DNA from: Macrocystis pyrifera
Lineage: Eukaryota > Sar > Phaeophyceae > Laminariales > Laminariaceae
Direction of reading: 5' to 3'
Assembly: GCA_031763025.1 (NCBI GenBank)
Contig: JASSKH010000001.1
Coordinates: 18,825,142-18,889,141 of the forward strand
DNA length: 64,000 bases
Part shown: positions 43,411 through 56,100 of the stretch, one piece after another
How the letters are laid out: each line of letters opens with the position of its first letter
Position numbering within the stretch: position 1 is the stretch's first letter
The notes under the pieces: model-generated
What the model saw: only the letters and a program-made list of their open reading frames with translations
What the model was told of the DNA's origin: nothing
Databases searched by the model: none
Program-made: the position numbers and the translations under genes

Positions 43411-46325
43411 TTATCAGCGTGTTTGCAACGAGAGAATACAAATTGCGCCGCCTGCAGCCGTTAGAAAAAAAAGATGGAAAATCAAACGTTTTTTTCCCTT
43501 TTTGCCCACAAAGGTGGTACGAGGATATTTTCAGCTGTTTTTTTTAAGCAATATTTTTAAAGAAACTTTTGAACTTCGCGTTACCATTGGCATAGGTCAA
43601 AACCCCCCTTGATCACCTGTGCCTCGTCTGCAGCCCCATGCATTCGGCCACGAGTACCACCGTTGGAAAGCTGGAGTCCTCAGCTTTCCGTGTAACCTAA
43701 CCCAGGGTTTATAGAGTCTGTGTCTGTCTGTGCTCGAGTTTATTTGTCAAGATGCACAACTTTTCTGGTATTGTATTTCGATTAAAAAGGGACAAGGATA
43801 GCCAAGCAAACATATCATCTTGGAAGATACAAATATAAGTGAATCCGCACGGGGTTATTTGTTATGGGCCTCCGTAATCTTTGCTCCTTTTTTTCCCGAG
43901 GTATTCTTCCACTCCGCCAGAGTTATTGCCTGTCCTGCGACCACAGATGTAATTGTATTGTGGCGATAAGTATGTCAGAACAACAACAAATACCTACCAT
44001 GTTGCAACCACTCGAAAGCTGCATCACCGTTGCTGTTCCGCACTTGGCGCGTGAGGGCTCCCTCCGCCCACCCAAGAAACCCTGAGAGTGATAGCTTCCT
44101 ATCCTGTGCCACCAAAATAAATATGAGGCTGGCGGCGGCGGGCACGCGGCAACGCAAACCTTCGCTCTCGTCTACGCTCGCTCGTCCCTGTTTGTCAGCT
44201 GGGCGTTGCGTGACGCGGTCCGTTTTCCCCAGGTTATTCCGAATTCGTCTTAGTTTGACAATTAATACGCCGTTTCCCGGTAGGACGCAAACACGATTGG
44301 TTTTCGAAATCAAATTATAATTGTTGCTGAAATTAAAATTATACTTTCAAGTAACGAAAATTAGCGTGCCCCTCTAAGATGGGCCCTAAGACGGTCTCAT
44401 ACTCCACAATATATAAGAGTGTGTACTCGTATCTATTTGTTGTAGTTGGTCGGGTTAGTTTGAGGGATTCGAATTTGAGTAGTTGGAACACCGCGTATCG
44501 TTTAGTGTTTGCTTATTTGCACCCCCCTGGCGCTGAAAATCTTCGAAAATATGCATACTGTCTTGTGTGTTTTTGTTCCTGATTCTTGGATGTTTTTCGT
44601 TTTTTTTTTTCTTCTCTATTCCCTTTACGTGTTTCAGGTTTCGATTTCGATTTCGAATTTTCGACATCGAATTGTTGTTCGTCCTGCCTTATTATAACGA
44701 TGAATGGTTGAAAACGTTCGCGAGCTGAAACTTTCGCGACTTGTAAACAATCGCAAATAATTCTTCTTGTTATTTCCTATTTTTGTAGACGTTTGCATAA
44801 ACAGAGAGTACAGCTGCTGTTATGTATTAATAATTCACGTTTGTTTGTTTGTGCGAAGAAGGTGTAATATGCCACCTCGTTTCTGTAAAGACTACGTATA
44901 TTACGTAATGCTGCCCGCTGGCTCTGTTCTTTGATTTCTTTTGGATTTTTCCCGTGGTATTGTTCCACTCCAGAGCATTTACCAGTTGGAGCCAGTCGTA
45001 CGACCACGGACTACATTGTATTTTGGCCACGAGTCAACGCTATTTTTTATTTTATACGAGTGAGTACAGGTATTATAGCTCATCTTTGCTATCTGTGTGT
45101 GATACTTCGATCGCGCGTACGCCTCATACCCGGCGTACAAGTCTTTCTTCGAGGGAGACAAAATCTGAAGCATCAGAAAGTACGAAACACGCCCCAGGAG
45201 ACCTGCTAATGGTCAGGCTGATCATTTGTGACATCGAAACTGATTTTGGCTCGAAAAGACCAAGGTGTACCAGACTTTTTCTACTCTGTCTACTATTAAT
45301 AGCTTTCTACTGATGATTTTGGCCAACTTTGGACCAATCAGAGAGGCCATTCGTACACCTTTTTTCTCTCCGTATGCATCCGCCCTCCCTCGGTTGAGAT
45401 TCTTCTACGTTGACGCATAACCTCTGTACTCGTAAGTCATACGTACGTAAAAGTACGTACTTGCGCATTCTTTCATGCGTACGTTTCACTTTTTTTTAGG
45501 TGTGCGATAAACTCTGTACTCGTACGTCGCACGTAAAAGTACGTATTTATACATGCATACACTGTACATGCGTACGCTGGTTTTACTTGTTCTTGTTGGG
45601 GTGTGTAATGTCCTTCGGTTAGTTGTTGTGATGTGTAGTCGATGTGTAGTCTGTTGTTCTCTACGGTCACAACATTTCGTCTGCACCACCCCGCCTCGAG
45701 GTGGTCTCAGGTTTGGTGCCGCAAGATACAAAAACAATAGTGGCGAGCAGGCGGTCCCGCGAGGACGATCTAGAGGCTTTACACCTGTCAACAAGGGGGG
45801 GGACCTCAGATTTTGGAGACCATGTGGCACGCTTAATTTAATGCTTTAGGCGCAATCTTTTTTTACCGGATATTCATGGACATAACACCGCTTCTGGCGC
45901 GCGTTTTTTTTCTCGGTTTTGGCATGTACATGGTTTAGCAGGCTCGAACGGATCAGGTATACCTGATTTGTTTGCCTATATAAAAAACTTACGATAAAAC
46001 ACCATTCAGGAGACCTACGTACAAGCAGTAGTACGAAACAGGTTTGTGGGCTCGACCTGCTTTTTTCACTTATTTATCCAATCTATGCGTATGTTCTCGT
46101 TGAATCTCTTTCTTATGGTTACGGGGCAACGAACGAACATGGAGCCAATTTCTAATATTGTATCATTCAGATAAATACCGTCATCGACCGTACGCCCCTC
46201 ACTTGTCGCGCATGCGCACGTTCGGCGTCCGAGCTATTCCACCTGTACTCCTACTGGGGGCTACTGATGCCGAGGACACTTGCTCGGCAACGGAGTTGGA
46301 ACGTAGCCGCTTTTGCCCCTTCCTC
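43411..46325. other. Gene-free stretch with repeat fragments
   Basis: A diverged R3 fragment lies at about 44385-44690 (ttctctattccctttacgtg, then tttcgatttcgatttcg). A weak R8-like piece is at 45800-45970 (cagattttggagaccatgtg, aggtatacctgatttg). A direct repeat tctgtactcgta plus gtaaaagtacgta occurs at 45424 and 45511. No protein domain was recognised. Confidence 0.35.
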
Positions 46326-46329
46326 TTAA

Positions 46330-47402
46330 AAGTGGTCCATTAGTCCCGCGGGCAAGGTTGTTCTAAATATATTGCCCACCTTCACCCTCTCCCTCGCTTT
46401 CAATACCATTGAGAAACGTGCCCTCCCGATATCGTTATTTCTGTCGATATCTACGCCGCGCACACCCGAGTCCTTTCTGCCTTCCTCGTCGTCACTCCCC
46501 TGCCAGTCTCTGCCCGCCCCTCCTCCTTTCCCACTCTCACCACTACCACTGCTGCTATCTTCTTTTGAACCGCTTTCTTCGCTGTCACCTTCTCTCCCTC
46601 TCCGTCCCTTCCTGTCTATTCCCATCGCTGCCACTCCATCTCTCGTCGTGGTCTTCCTTGCTATGATTTGTACGACCGTCCCGGTCGACGTAGCCATTGC
46701 CCACTCCCTGCCGTGGCGTCAGTAGCTCGCGAAGCATTCTCGAACGAGGGGTTTCGTCCTCAAATAGCATCCGAGGACCTGTTTCTGAGGCCCCATCAAC
46801 AGCAGTGTTCTCCCCGAGTGGAAGCCTCAACCTGAAAACGTAGAACCGGTTCGCTCGATTAACACCACGTAGTGGTAATCCTGGAGCGCCCGTGTCTTCG
46901 CTTGTCGTGTGATTAAACAGTTCACCTATCCCAACCCCCGGTGCAGCAGCATGTGCTTCTCCACGAATGATGCATCGAGGGCCGGAGGAGCTGAGCGGGA
47001 AAAGCATAACCCGGTGGGCATTCCACGAGCAGTGCTGTGTGAAACCAACATCGAAATACCCTCTTTCGCTGAGGGTGGCAAATGTCTCCGTAGAAACAGT
47101 TCACCTATCCCAACCCCCGGTGCAGCAGCATGTGCTTCTCCACGAATGATGCATCGAGGGCCGGAGGAGCTGAGCGGGAAAAGCATAACCCGGTGGGCAT
47201 TCCACGAGCAGTGCTGTGTGGAACCAACATCGAAATATCCTCTTTCGCTGAGGGTGGCAAATGTCTCCGTAGCAACACCGCCTTCGCCTGTGGCGCTCTT
47301 CAGTCCATCAAACTGCTGCGTATTCCAGACGCAGCCATGATGAACTACGATTGAGTATCGACAATGCATATCGCACCTGGCGTATACGTTGTGAAAGAGC
47401 AC
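46330..47402 (-). pseudogene. Unrecognised open frames interrupted by a tandem duplication
   Basis: On the minus strand an open frame runs from 47402 to 46926, another from 47007 to 46585, and a third (low-complexity, Ser/Glu/Gly-rich) from 46697 to 46326. The first two read the same residues (for example GPRCIIRGEAHAAAPGVGIG) in the two copies of a 179-bp tandem duplication. Because 179 is not a multiple of three the duplication itself shifts the frame. I do not recognise the product; it may be part of a mobile element. Confidence 0.3.
46915..47273 (+). repeat. 179-bp tandem duplication, two near-identical units
   Basis: ttcacctatcccaacccccg starts at 46921 and tcacctatcccaacccccg at 47101, and aatgtctccgtag ends both units at a distance of 179. 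The units differ at only a few positions, so the duplication is recent compared with the other repeats here. Confidence 0.9.
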
Positions 47403-48990
47403 GACATGGCGATGAAACGAGCTTGAACAATTTCAATCAAACGTAGGTAACCCTCTTCGTATCCCACCAGAAAGAGAAAAAAACTCGGGACACTAGTACT
47501 ACCTTGCACTCTGTACCATACAATACATATTCGCATACGCACGTGCGTAGTCCTAGTCTATTTTTAATAATAGACGATGGGCGTGTGGAGTGATGAGACC
47601 CTTGATAATATCAAACTTGCAGTGTGTCCTTTAGTACGAGTAATACAATAAATATATGGGTAGCAAAGCTACCGGCAACGTCCCGAGAAGTTTCATCGCC
47701 TGAGGTCGTTTTAGATCGTCGGTACAACGCCGTCGGTGATTGTGAGAAGATGTAGACCGCCCCTCAACCCCCCCCCCCCCCCCCCTCCCTTCTCACACCT
47801 GTCCACGCCAACACTCTCTCAATCCCTTCTACTAGCCTCAGGAGTACCACTACACGAGCAACCTGTCCACGAGCAACCTGTCCGGCCTTTGGTGAGTCCG
47901 CGAACAATCTCGGTCAGTGCACGACGCAATAGTTCAGTTGATGATGATAATGGTGATGACTCTGAGTCTTGTTGTCCAGCACATCAAGAATTACTGGTGC
48001 GTTTAGCTGTACACTGCTGTAGTATCTACCAGGTATACAATGAAATCAGAGCGTATCCGGCCAAAGCTTTCGGTGTTGCAATCATGTATCGCAATACTAA
48101 TCGCTTTGTTTTAACATCTTATCCATCCGTTTATTTTGCCGTACTTATGTGCCTCCTTCCCTTTCGTACGATAAATCAGTCCCGGGTTCATTTCTCGAAG
48201 CCGGCGCGCCCCTCCAACCGTACTATCGCCCGCGCCTTCACTTTCATCGCAAGAACTGCTCAATATTTGTTTCCACCGTTCACGCATCTCGTTTCGAATC
48301 GTTGTTACTGACGCACGCTACTATTAATAGACGCTATTCGCTGTTAATCGTCAAACGTACCCGGTGGCTTGGTAAGTGGTCCGCGTGCCTATCAAGATCA
48401 ATTTCGTGGGTTCAAGTTTCACCGAGTGCATGTTCGTATGGACTTTTTCTTGCTTAAAACATTGATTAGCGGAAAGCGCGAGAGCGTGAGTTAGCTACAT
48501 TCGATGAAAATCGACGAGCAGTGGGAATGCTGAACCCTATGCGCGACAGAAAATAAAGGTACGTACCGGGGGGGAGAAGGGACGACACCTGTGACCACGG
48601 CTTGTCCAGACGATCGCTGAGGGTAAAACCTCCTACGAATTAGGCTGGAAAGTACAAGTGATGACTGAAATATCTATGTATCGAAAGCAACTTGACGAGG
48701 TTCAAACGCACCCAACCGCTCCAAAAAAGCACGAGGTTCAACCACTCCCTAGGTGACTTGGTCGCCGCGTTGGTCCACTGTTACCCTCGAATTTTGCAAT
48801 TAATTACGGAGTTGGTCGTGGACATCGAACAGAACCCGTGGTGAGATCTCGGAATAATTTCCAATAAAAAAATTGAAGTACGTACTCGTATCCCACTGAC
48901 GAGAGCGCCTATAATAGCAGCGTCGGTAGGCGCAATTCGACTCGAGTCAACGAGGGCAGAAAGGCAGATGGAAACATCTCGCCATAAACG
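47320..48990 (+). repeat. Duplicated block R5, right copy
   Basis: This block is colinear with 7500-9125. It carries an extra SINE (48356-48667) and lacks the M1 MITE. The word acgagcaacctgtcc is duplicated in tandem at 47856-47885 where the left copy has one. Confidence 0.75.
48356..48667 (+). mobile_element. tRNA-derived SINE, copy 2
   Basis: It has the same head (ggtggcttggtaagtgg, box B gggttcaagttt) and body as 6676-7000. The left R5 copy continues directly from gctgttaatcgtcag to tatttcgaaag without it, so it was inserted after the R5 duplication. Confidence 0.65.
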
Positions 48991-49265
48991 TTCAAGGCAC
49001 GGAGAGCAGTACGGAGAAGGGATATGACAATGAGATCTTACCCCGCATCTGATTTACGACGGCTGGAAAAAGAGAGACAAAGAGGATGGATATCAGAAAT
49101 GAGATGGACAAAAAAATAAACTATTGATATGCTTAGTCCACACGGGCAAACTAGCTGAACAAATGTTTCACGAGGTACAACAACAGTAATCATCTGACAT
49201 ACACACTTTTGGCGTCGCGGGTAGGCCTACTAAGTTGTAACTTCTTTGAGATTTCTTTTTGTCCC

Positions 49266-49373
49266 TTAACCCTTTTCGGACTGCAGTCCCTTTTTGGGGA
49301 CAACTGGGGACAAGTTTCTTGGAATTTGAGTGGTTTGTCACTATATCGGGATTTCATGTCTTAATGGATTAAC
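49266..49373. mobile_element. MITE family M2, copy 2 (diverged)
   Basis: The left end cggactgcagtccctttttg and the inner ttggaatttgagtggtttgt match the copy at 41354-41428. The right end is poorly kept. It is bordered by ttaaccc on the left and ttaacccc on the right in direct orientation. Confidence 0.4.
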
Positions 49374-49549
49374 CCCTCTTCGAAATATTTCCATGAGTAA
49401 AACCGCACGTAGTACCAGGTAGTACTGATAAGTATGTATTTGTAAAAGTACAAAAAACTTTGCACTATTAAGAAGCGTTTTGCGTTTTTACTGAGAGCGG
49501 GAACAAGGATAAACCGCTAGCCTTGTGTCATATTTGGTGGCTCGTATTC

Positions 49550-50110
49550 AACAAGTGGTACATTTGTGGGCTCTAGAACGGATCTAGAACAAATTATGTC
49601 TGTCTGTCTGTCTATCCTCATGAGGGTCACTCTATGGTCACCTACTGCTGTACGGGCTTTTTTCTTTCTAGAAACGGCTACGTCCGTGACGCACACATCA
49701 GGTCGGAACCCTCGCGAAGGCGATCGTCATGTTTCAACCTCACCTCATCGAGTACCCTGTGTGTTGTGGAGTGATTCAAAACGGGGTGACGGGACGAGCA
49801 GCAGTAATCGCTCGCCCGAGGCCAGCGGAAAAATTGTTTGTCAACTCTACTTTCAAGTGGAATAGGTTGGATGAAATCAATTTTTGTACTGTGCTACGAG
49901 CGATCAGCGGCCCAGCAGTGGCAATGGCTTCCGCCATCCCTCTCTGCTTCCCGCTTCTCTCCATCCCTCGTCCCTCCCTCCCTCCCTCCCTCCCTCCCTC
50001 CCTCCTCCCCCTCCTCTCTCCTCTTTCCCTGCTTGATCCCCCGTCCGTGGACCTTGCGTGTACCTCGCTCTCTGGTACCTGGTACCTGTGTTGTTCACAC
50101 GCAGACTTAA
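49550..50110 (+). repeat. Interspersed repeat R10, copy before gene B
   Basis: The match with 28800-29330 and 63600-64000 includes tcctcatgagggtcac, catcaggtcggaaccctcg, gatcagcggcccagcagtgg and a ctcc-rich run. A (CCCT)n microsatellite lies at about 49974-50010. The stretch 50110-50715 that follows holds no recognised gene. Confidence 0.6.
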
Positions 50111-50714
50111 AGCGGTGGTAGTAGTGCGGTCCTAAATGGGTTTAACTAAATATCTTCACCTTTGGACACTTTTGTACTCTTCGTTTGTCAGCTCCTTTTA
50201 CAAGTAAGTGTATGCGTTCATCACGTGAAACCGTTCTTTCCACTCTTCGACATCCAGCACAGCACAACCAGTGTTCGTGCCGACTCTTAAACTCCAGCGA
50301 GATACAAGTATAGCCAGATTCTCCCTATTACAGCAGTAGTCAGTCTGGCGCCTTGATACCCTTTCTACCGTCTCCGTCCTGCGTTCGTCAATCATGGCTC
50401 GACCCCGGGGAGGGTACGTCAGGCAATACGAAACAAGCCAAAAAGCAGGCTCGTCATGCCAGACGACTCCTTCCATAAGTAAGGACAAGAAAAAAAAAAG
50501 TGAAATAAATGAAATTGACGGTGAAAATATGACCATTTTCGAATTTCGTAGATTCGTTCGGGATGGACACCATTTTGGAAATTCGTCTAATCTTTTCGGT
50601 CTTGATTCCGTAGATTTTGCAGTTAAGTGGGGGTTGCACTTGAGCGCGATACCTTCGAATGCGGTGACCCACGTATTACGTGCCGTGACAATACCTGGTA
50701 TCATATACGAACCA

Positions 50715-50935
50715 GGCCGTAGTTGAGAGGATGTACCCGCGGCCATGTTAGTTCAGTTTACACACCACTTTCATCTTGTGTCGGTCGGCTTCGTCTCGTA
50801 TATTTTTAGGCCGCCTAATTCCGATTTTTTGTGGTTTTTCGGAACTTCCTATTAATAGGGCCCCCGCACCTTTTTGTGACCACGGACTCCTTCATCCGAG
50901 AGTAAATGCGAGAACAACAAAAACAACCGGACCAG
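50715..50935 (+). repeat. R1 repeat, 3' tail, upstream of gene B
   Basis: It contains gttgagaggatgtacccgcg (compare 5312), ccccgcacctttttgtgacc and cggactccttcatcc. Only the last ~220 bases of the R1 family are present, at the same relative place as 16140-16315 before gene A. Confidence 0.55.
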
Positions 50936-51079
50936 GATGAGTTCATACCTACTGCTAGCGGCTGTTGTATTATATGTTACCGGGGTAGGTACTACCTGAT
51001 TCTTGTGTACTTAAAAGTTCGCTTCAAGCCGATGAGTTGAAACGATAACTCCACCAGGTTTAAAAAATGTGTTTTTCTT

Positions 51080-52998
51080 CTTCTACATCTATTAGGCCCT
51101 GTTAAGGCCACGAAAGATCTCTTAGTAAAGTGTAGTTGATTGGTAGGCGCGCGTACGGGTTTCCGAAAATGCCCAACGACCTAGGGAATAGAGTATGGGA
51201 CTTGCAAACAAGATCCGTACTTCGAATTTTCTGAAACACGCTGCAATTATACTATATGAAGCATCGAGCTCTTTCGGTCTCTTTCGCCATCGCTATATCG
51301 TATCGTATTCTTAAAAAGCTCTCGCGCATGATGTAAAAACGCCAGACACGTTTGAATTTTCTGTTGGGTTTGAGGTGCTACTGGCTCGTAATTCATAGTG
51401 TACGAAAACGCACGGGGAGTCGCTTGTGGCAGCCTTCGGCTGCCGTTTAACGCACCCGACGATGTGTCACACACGTCCCTTACTATCGCGGGCTGACGCA
51501 TGCTGCAGTAGAAGTGCACCCTTCGACTCTGAGTATGGCTCCTCACTTAAGCAAAATCAAGTCGCATCCCGATGAACAATCTTATGGTCCAAGTATATAA
51601 ACAAAAACATTTTTCCAAACAATATTGGCGTTTCGACGATTTTAGGTCAAGGGGCCCCCTCATTCAGAAAACATGTTATTAATAGTGGAAAAAAAAATGT
51701 GGTACTGTATTAACACCTCTGCCGTAGCGCGCGTCAACTTTGCAATGGTTGCCTGTGGAGAGCTGTCTCTGTCTGCAAGTAAGTCAAATGTAAATATTCA
51801 ATTGGGGGTTGTTTTCTGTTCGTTTTGTGAACCTTAAAACTGTATTCATATTTGATTTCTGCAGCACCTCCGACTCGAGGGGAATTTCCCGGTTGAGACA
51901 CTGGCAAAGGCCAGTCTGAAGACAATCACAAGGTATTCTGATGGAACAAGTTGCGTCACCATTTGCTATCTGGTGAACACGGACCAACCGAAAGTTGCGA
52001 AACACAGCATGTCATACAGCAGCGAATATTTTGTTTCGTATTATACATGTAGATATCAGAGTCAAAGAAACGCGGGGATGAGGGATGGATAAGAACCTCC
52101 GTACCCTTACGATCGTGATTTCCCTAGTTGACTTTTAGTATTAGTAGCTATTAGAAACGTCGGCAGTGTACTGAAAAATTGAAACGTAGGGACTAGTCAG
52201 TACCGCTGAGGTTCCGATTACGTAAGCGTGGGACAGGAAATCCACCAACGACTTCTGCCGAAATTCGCCGCCATTATGGCGGGAATCACCTCTCACAACC
52301 TGGATGCATTTGTGATCTATGTGTGAAAAAGTGGTTGCCGAGGACAAGGTTAGGAGTACACTAGGGCAGGTAGGCCAGTGTTTTTACATGAACAAAATAT
52401 ACCTTGCCCCCCCCCCCCCCCCCCCCCCCCAAGAAAGTGTACGTATTTGAGACAAACTGAAGCACAGTGCATCCAACCCGTTCCTTGTCGCACGTCCACG
52501 ACAACGTCCTCCCTTAAACATGTATCGTCGAGGAAAACTACTGTACACTGATGTAGTAGACGATGCCTACACAGAGGTGGTACCTGTTTTTCATTTCTGA
52601 AATGCGTCTGATCCATGACACCTCGAGCCGTCCATTCATTTTTATTATAATGACTCCGTGCACAAATGTATGTGCGATAACAGGGCTGTAGTCCCTTCAA
52701 TGTTGCACGTGGTGCCTGACATGCCAAGGTTTCGAGATTTTCCCGGGCAACCATCGTATCGAAAATCACGCGGTGACATATCAATCAGCTCTTTGGTTTG
52801 CAAAACTAAACCCACCGCAACAACGTATCACCTGTGCAATATGGTGCTTTCAACGATTTCGCGTTTTAGAATGAAACGACACACGGTCGTGAGGAGGGCG
52901 TCGACGAAAAGAAGAGACACATCAAGATATATTTTCGCTTTTTGGCCTTTTTATAAGTATTTCTTCTATAGCCATAGGAAAAAGATAACCGTGACATG
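51080..52998 (+). other. Upstream flank of gene B
   Basis: The sequence is alignable with 16900-18435, with many indels. A run of 24 C residues sits at 52407-52430, absent from block A. No conserved open frame was found. Confidence 0.55.
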
Positions 52999-53122
52999 AA
53001 CGTTTATCAAATACGCGTCTTACAGAACACGGAGCTGCAAAGCGCCTACCCGATAACATGGGAGAACATCGCATAGCTAACGTCGTACACCCCACGCTTC
53101 TCCCCCCACTCCAGCAGTAATC
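52999..53122 (+). promoter_or_regulatory. Proximal promoter / 5' leader of gene B
   Basis: The sequence is almost identical to 18436-18559 before gene A, with differences at only a few positions such as aacatggg for aaactggg. The conservation stops close to its left limit. Core promoter plus 5' leader is an inference from conservation alone. Confidence 0.55.
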
Positions 53123-56100
53123 ATGAGGACGTCAAGTGCGATGCAAGCATCTCTCATGCTCGTGCTTATGGTGGGATTCTTTGTGGCGGAGTCTGCAAGA
53201 CACCAGATGAAGGTCAGGGAAAACAGAGCGACTTACAGGATCGACTGGTGGGACACCGGTCGCGATGTTCCTTATCGAATCATTTACAAGAAAAATGGTC
53301 TGAAGTCGCTCTACAAGTTTCAAGAATCGGGCCACTTAGATACTCTTGTCGTCGGCTCGACCACGTATACATTTACCTACGAGGATGAGGCTGCCAACGG
53401 CTTGCCGGAGGTAATGGCATCATCCACCGGATCTCGGATGCTTCTTGCGTTTGAACAAGACGAGGCCTTAGAGGAGGTTCACTTCGAACACCGCCGTCTT
53501 TATGACTGCGCCGACTGTGAGAACACGTGGGACACCCTGTGTGGCGTGGGTATCGTGGACGTGTGTGACTGGGTGCCACTTCTGCCCAACATTTTCAACG
53601 AGGACGCGGTCACTTCGTTATCGATAATGTGCAAAGGGATGGGAAAAGCTTGCCGAGACTCAGCGTTCGAAACGTGTGAAGGGCAGTGCATTGCAGGTGA
53701 GTGACATATTTTGTGACGCCTACCTCGAAGTTCCGTAATGAATATGCAAGCACTGGTAAAACCTAGATGCGTTGAGTGTTTCACTGTTTACATAAAGTTT
53801 TGATGATGTCCGCAGCGTTCTCCTCGAACCGACATGCCTAACCTTCGATATCCTCCACCCGCCTTTGTTACCGTGACGTGCCGTCTGGCTGCACCACCAC
53901 CTTGAATGTCTCCTCTCAGGGCCTGCTCCCGAGCCGACTCCTGCTCCTGTCCCCGCACCGACTCCGGCTCCGGTCCCCGCACCGACTCCGGCTCCGGTCC
54001 CCGCACCGACTCCGGCTCCGGTCCCCGCACCGACTCCGGCTCCGGTCCCCGCACCGACTCCGGCTCCGGTCCCCGCACCGACTCCGGATCCGGTCCCCGA
54101 ACCGACTCCGGCTCCGGTCCCCGCACCGACTCCGGCTCCGGTCCCCGCACCGACTCCAGCCCCAGTCGAAGAAAACACAGGTAGAAAGCGGTTGTTGAGA
54201 ACCGAACTGAACTACGCGAATTAGTAGTTATTGTCTGAGGCATGCGCCTGGATGCCCCTCGGTGTTTTAGAAAAGGTGGAAGTCCACGAATAACGCTTGC
54301 AGCAATCAATCGAAACCAATGTCGAGAGGATTGGATCACAGCTTCTTCAGCTCGGGCGCAGCACGAAATATATATACGTTGTTCTTGACATATTCACAGC
54401 AGCTCCGCGCCCCATCGAAATACCTTGCCTTTGTACCCGCAGGCGCATGCAATCCTAACCCGTGCCAGAACGGTGGATCGTGCTCCCTTGATCCCGCTGG
54501 CGGACACACATGCTCGTGCGCATCCGGGTACGGAGGCATGGCTTGCCAGACTGACACTTCATGTGAGCGAACGTCGCCGGGGTGACGTACAGTGCTCAAC
54601 AGGGTTTATTGTTTAGGGTCGAATAATGGAGAGAAAGGTGGTTTCGTCAAGTGAGCGATGTCTTTGCTCCAAACGTTTCAACCTCAATATGACGCGTTGA
54701 TCAGCGATAGCGAAATCAACTAAAAACACTCCTTTCGCGGTATTAGGCCGTCCTTGCGCACGCTTGCTCTTACAATTTTCTGTTTTCCGTCGTCGCAGCC
54801 TTGGACTCGTTTTACATCGAGATCGACTATATCGGAACTTGGACCGCTGAACGCAGGGCCGTGTTCCAGTCTGCTGCTGACAGGTAACGTTTGTCACGAG
54901 GCAACTCGTAAACCTCTAGTATTCGCTTTTTAAACGGATCCTTGTGTACCTCCACACGTTGTTGATCGTGAACACTTGTATGCAGTGTTCGTTTCGGGAT
55001 ATCCCGGGGAAACAATGATTGCCCGGTTGCGCCCGCTAAGACGACTTAACTATTTTTTCCGAGCGTCAAACTGTCATATTCACAACGTTGTGGCAGATAT
55101 TTAGTGCTCCTTCCGCATTCGAATGTTATTTTTGCGGAGACGCGGCTATTCAGGAATACAAAAACTAAATTGGGGAAACGGTGGGAAACTTCGGTTCCAC
55201 ATCAAAGAAAATGCGCCCGGAAAACAAAAAAACTCCCCTCTCCCTAAAATCGTGAAAAACGTTTTGAAAAGAAATTAAAACTGAAACGGTGATGGTTGAT
55301 ATCCCGGCGCACATGCTTAAACGACGCCGCTTGGCGGCCTTAGAGTAGGTCCATATTGTCAGATTAGCGATCCTAGCAAATCTCGGGCCTCGGGGGGGTT
55401 GAGGGTTTGGGCGTGAAAGCAGTACATTCGCAGCACGTTCGGGTTCTCGGGTGGTGGCTTCGGCCATACATCAAAAGGGGATAAATACTTGGTTGTATCA
55501 GGTACTGACTGTGCGGGGGGGTTTTTTCGACCCCACTATTTTATGGACCGTTATAGTCCAAAACGTGCTAAAAAATAGCTTCCAGCCAATAATTATGCGT
55601 TGACTGCCCAGTTTTTTTTTTTAATATGTTTGAGTAGTACGCAACGGGGCACGATTCGAAGTCGTGACTTCAGATTCGAAATACCCAGCCCAGATGGGGC
55701 TCGCCCTGAAGTATTCAGTAAAAAATAGGGGGGAATATTTTCAAGTACTGTCCTCGCTTTTTACGTTATTGGAGTATTGCCCCAGCGCGGAGACAAAACC
55801 CGAAGAAAACTGGGCTCTAACATCGTATTCGACGCCCATAACAAGGGAGGCACCCTTAGAGCAGCATATATATATTACTTGGTAAGGGATTTCCATCACC
55901 ATCCCCCGCCCCTGGCGAATTCCGTAACCCGTGTTTGCGGAAAGCGCGTGCAGTTTTGCCTGTCTGCCTGTTGCATTAAATTGCGATACCTGCAGTGTAT
56001 TTTCGCCGCCATTCGTATTGTTGTGCTACTGTGCCTGTACATAGACTGTTTGGCTTGATCTAATCACTCGAACAAAACAATCATCGCGGTTGCAGGTGGT

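Noticed and set aside
46326..46697. Ser/Glu/Gly-rich minus-strand open frame as a nuclear protein gene
   Set aside because: Low complexity, no homologue recognised, and the plus strand is an equally open Ser/Pro/Leu frame, which points to composition and not coding.
52407..52430. Run of 24 C as a structural signal
   Set aside because: It is a homopolymer in a non-coding flank, absent from the paralogous block. Length may also be a sequencing artefact.
53720..54339. Long open frames on the minus strand through the 24-bp repeat (Gly/Ala/Val-rich and Arg/Pro/Glu-rich)
   Set aside because: They arise only because a 24-bp repeat has no stop in any frame. The plus-strand exon joins neatly with its neighbours and is conserved with gene A.
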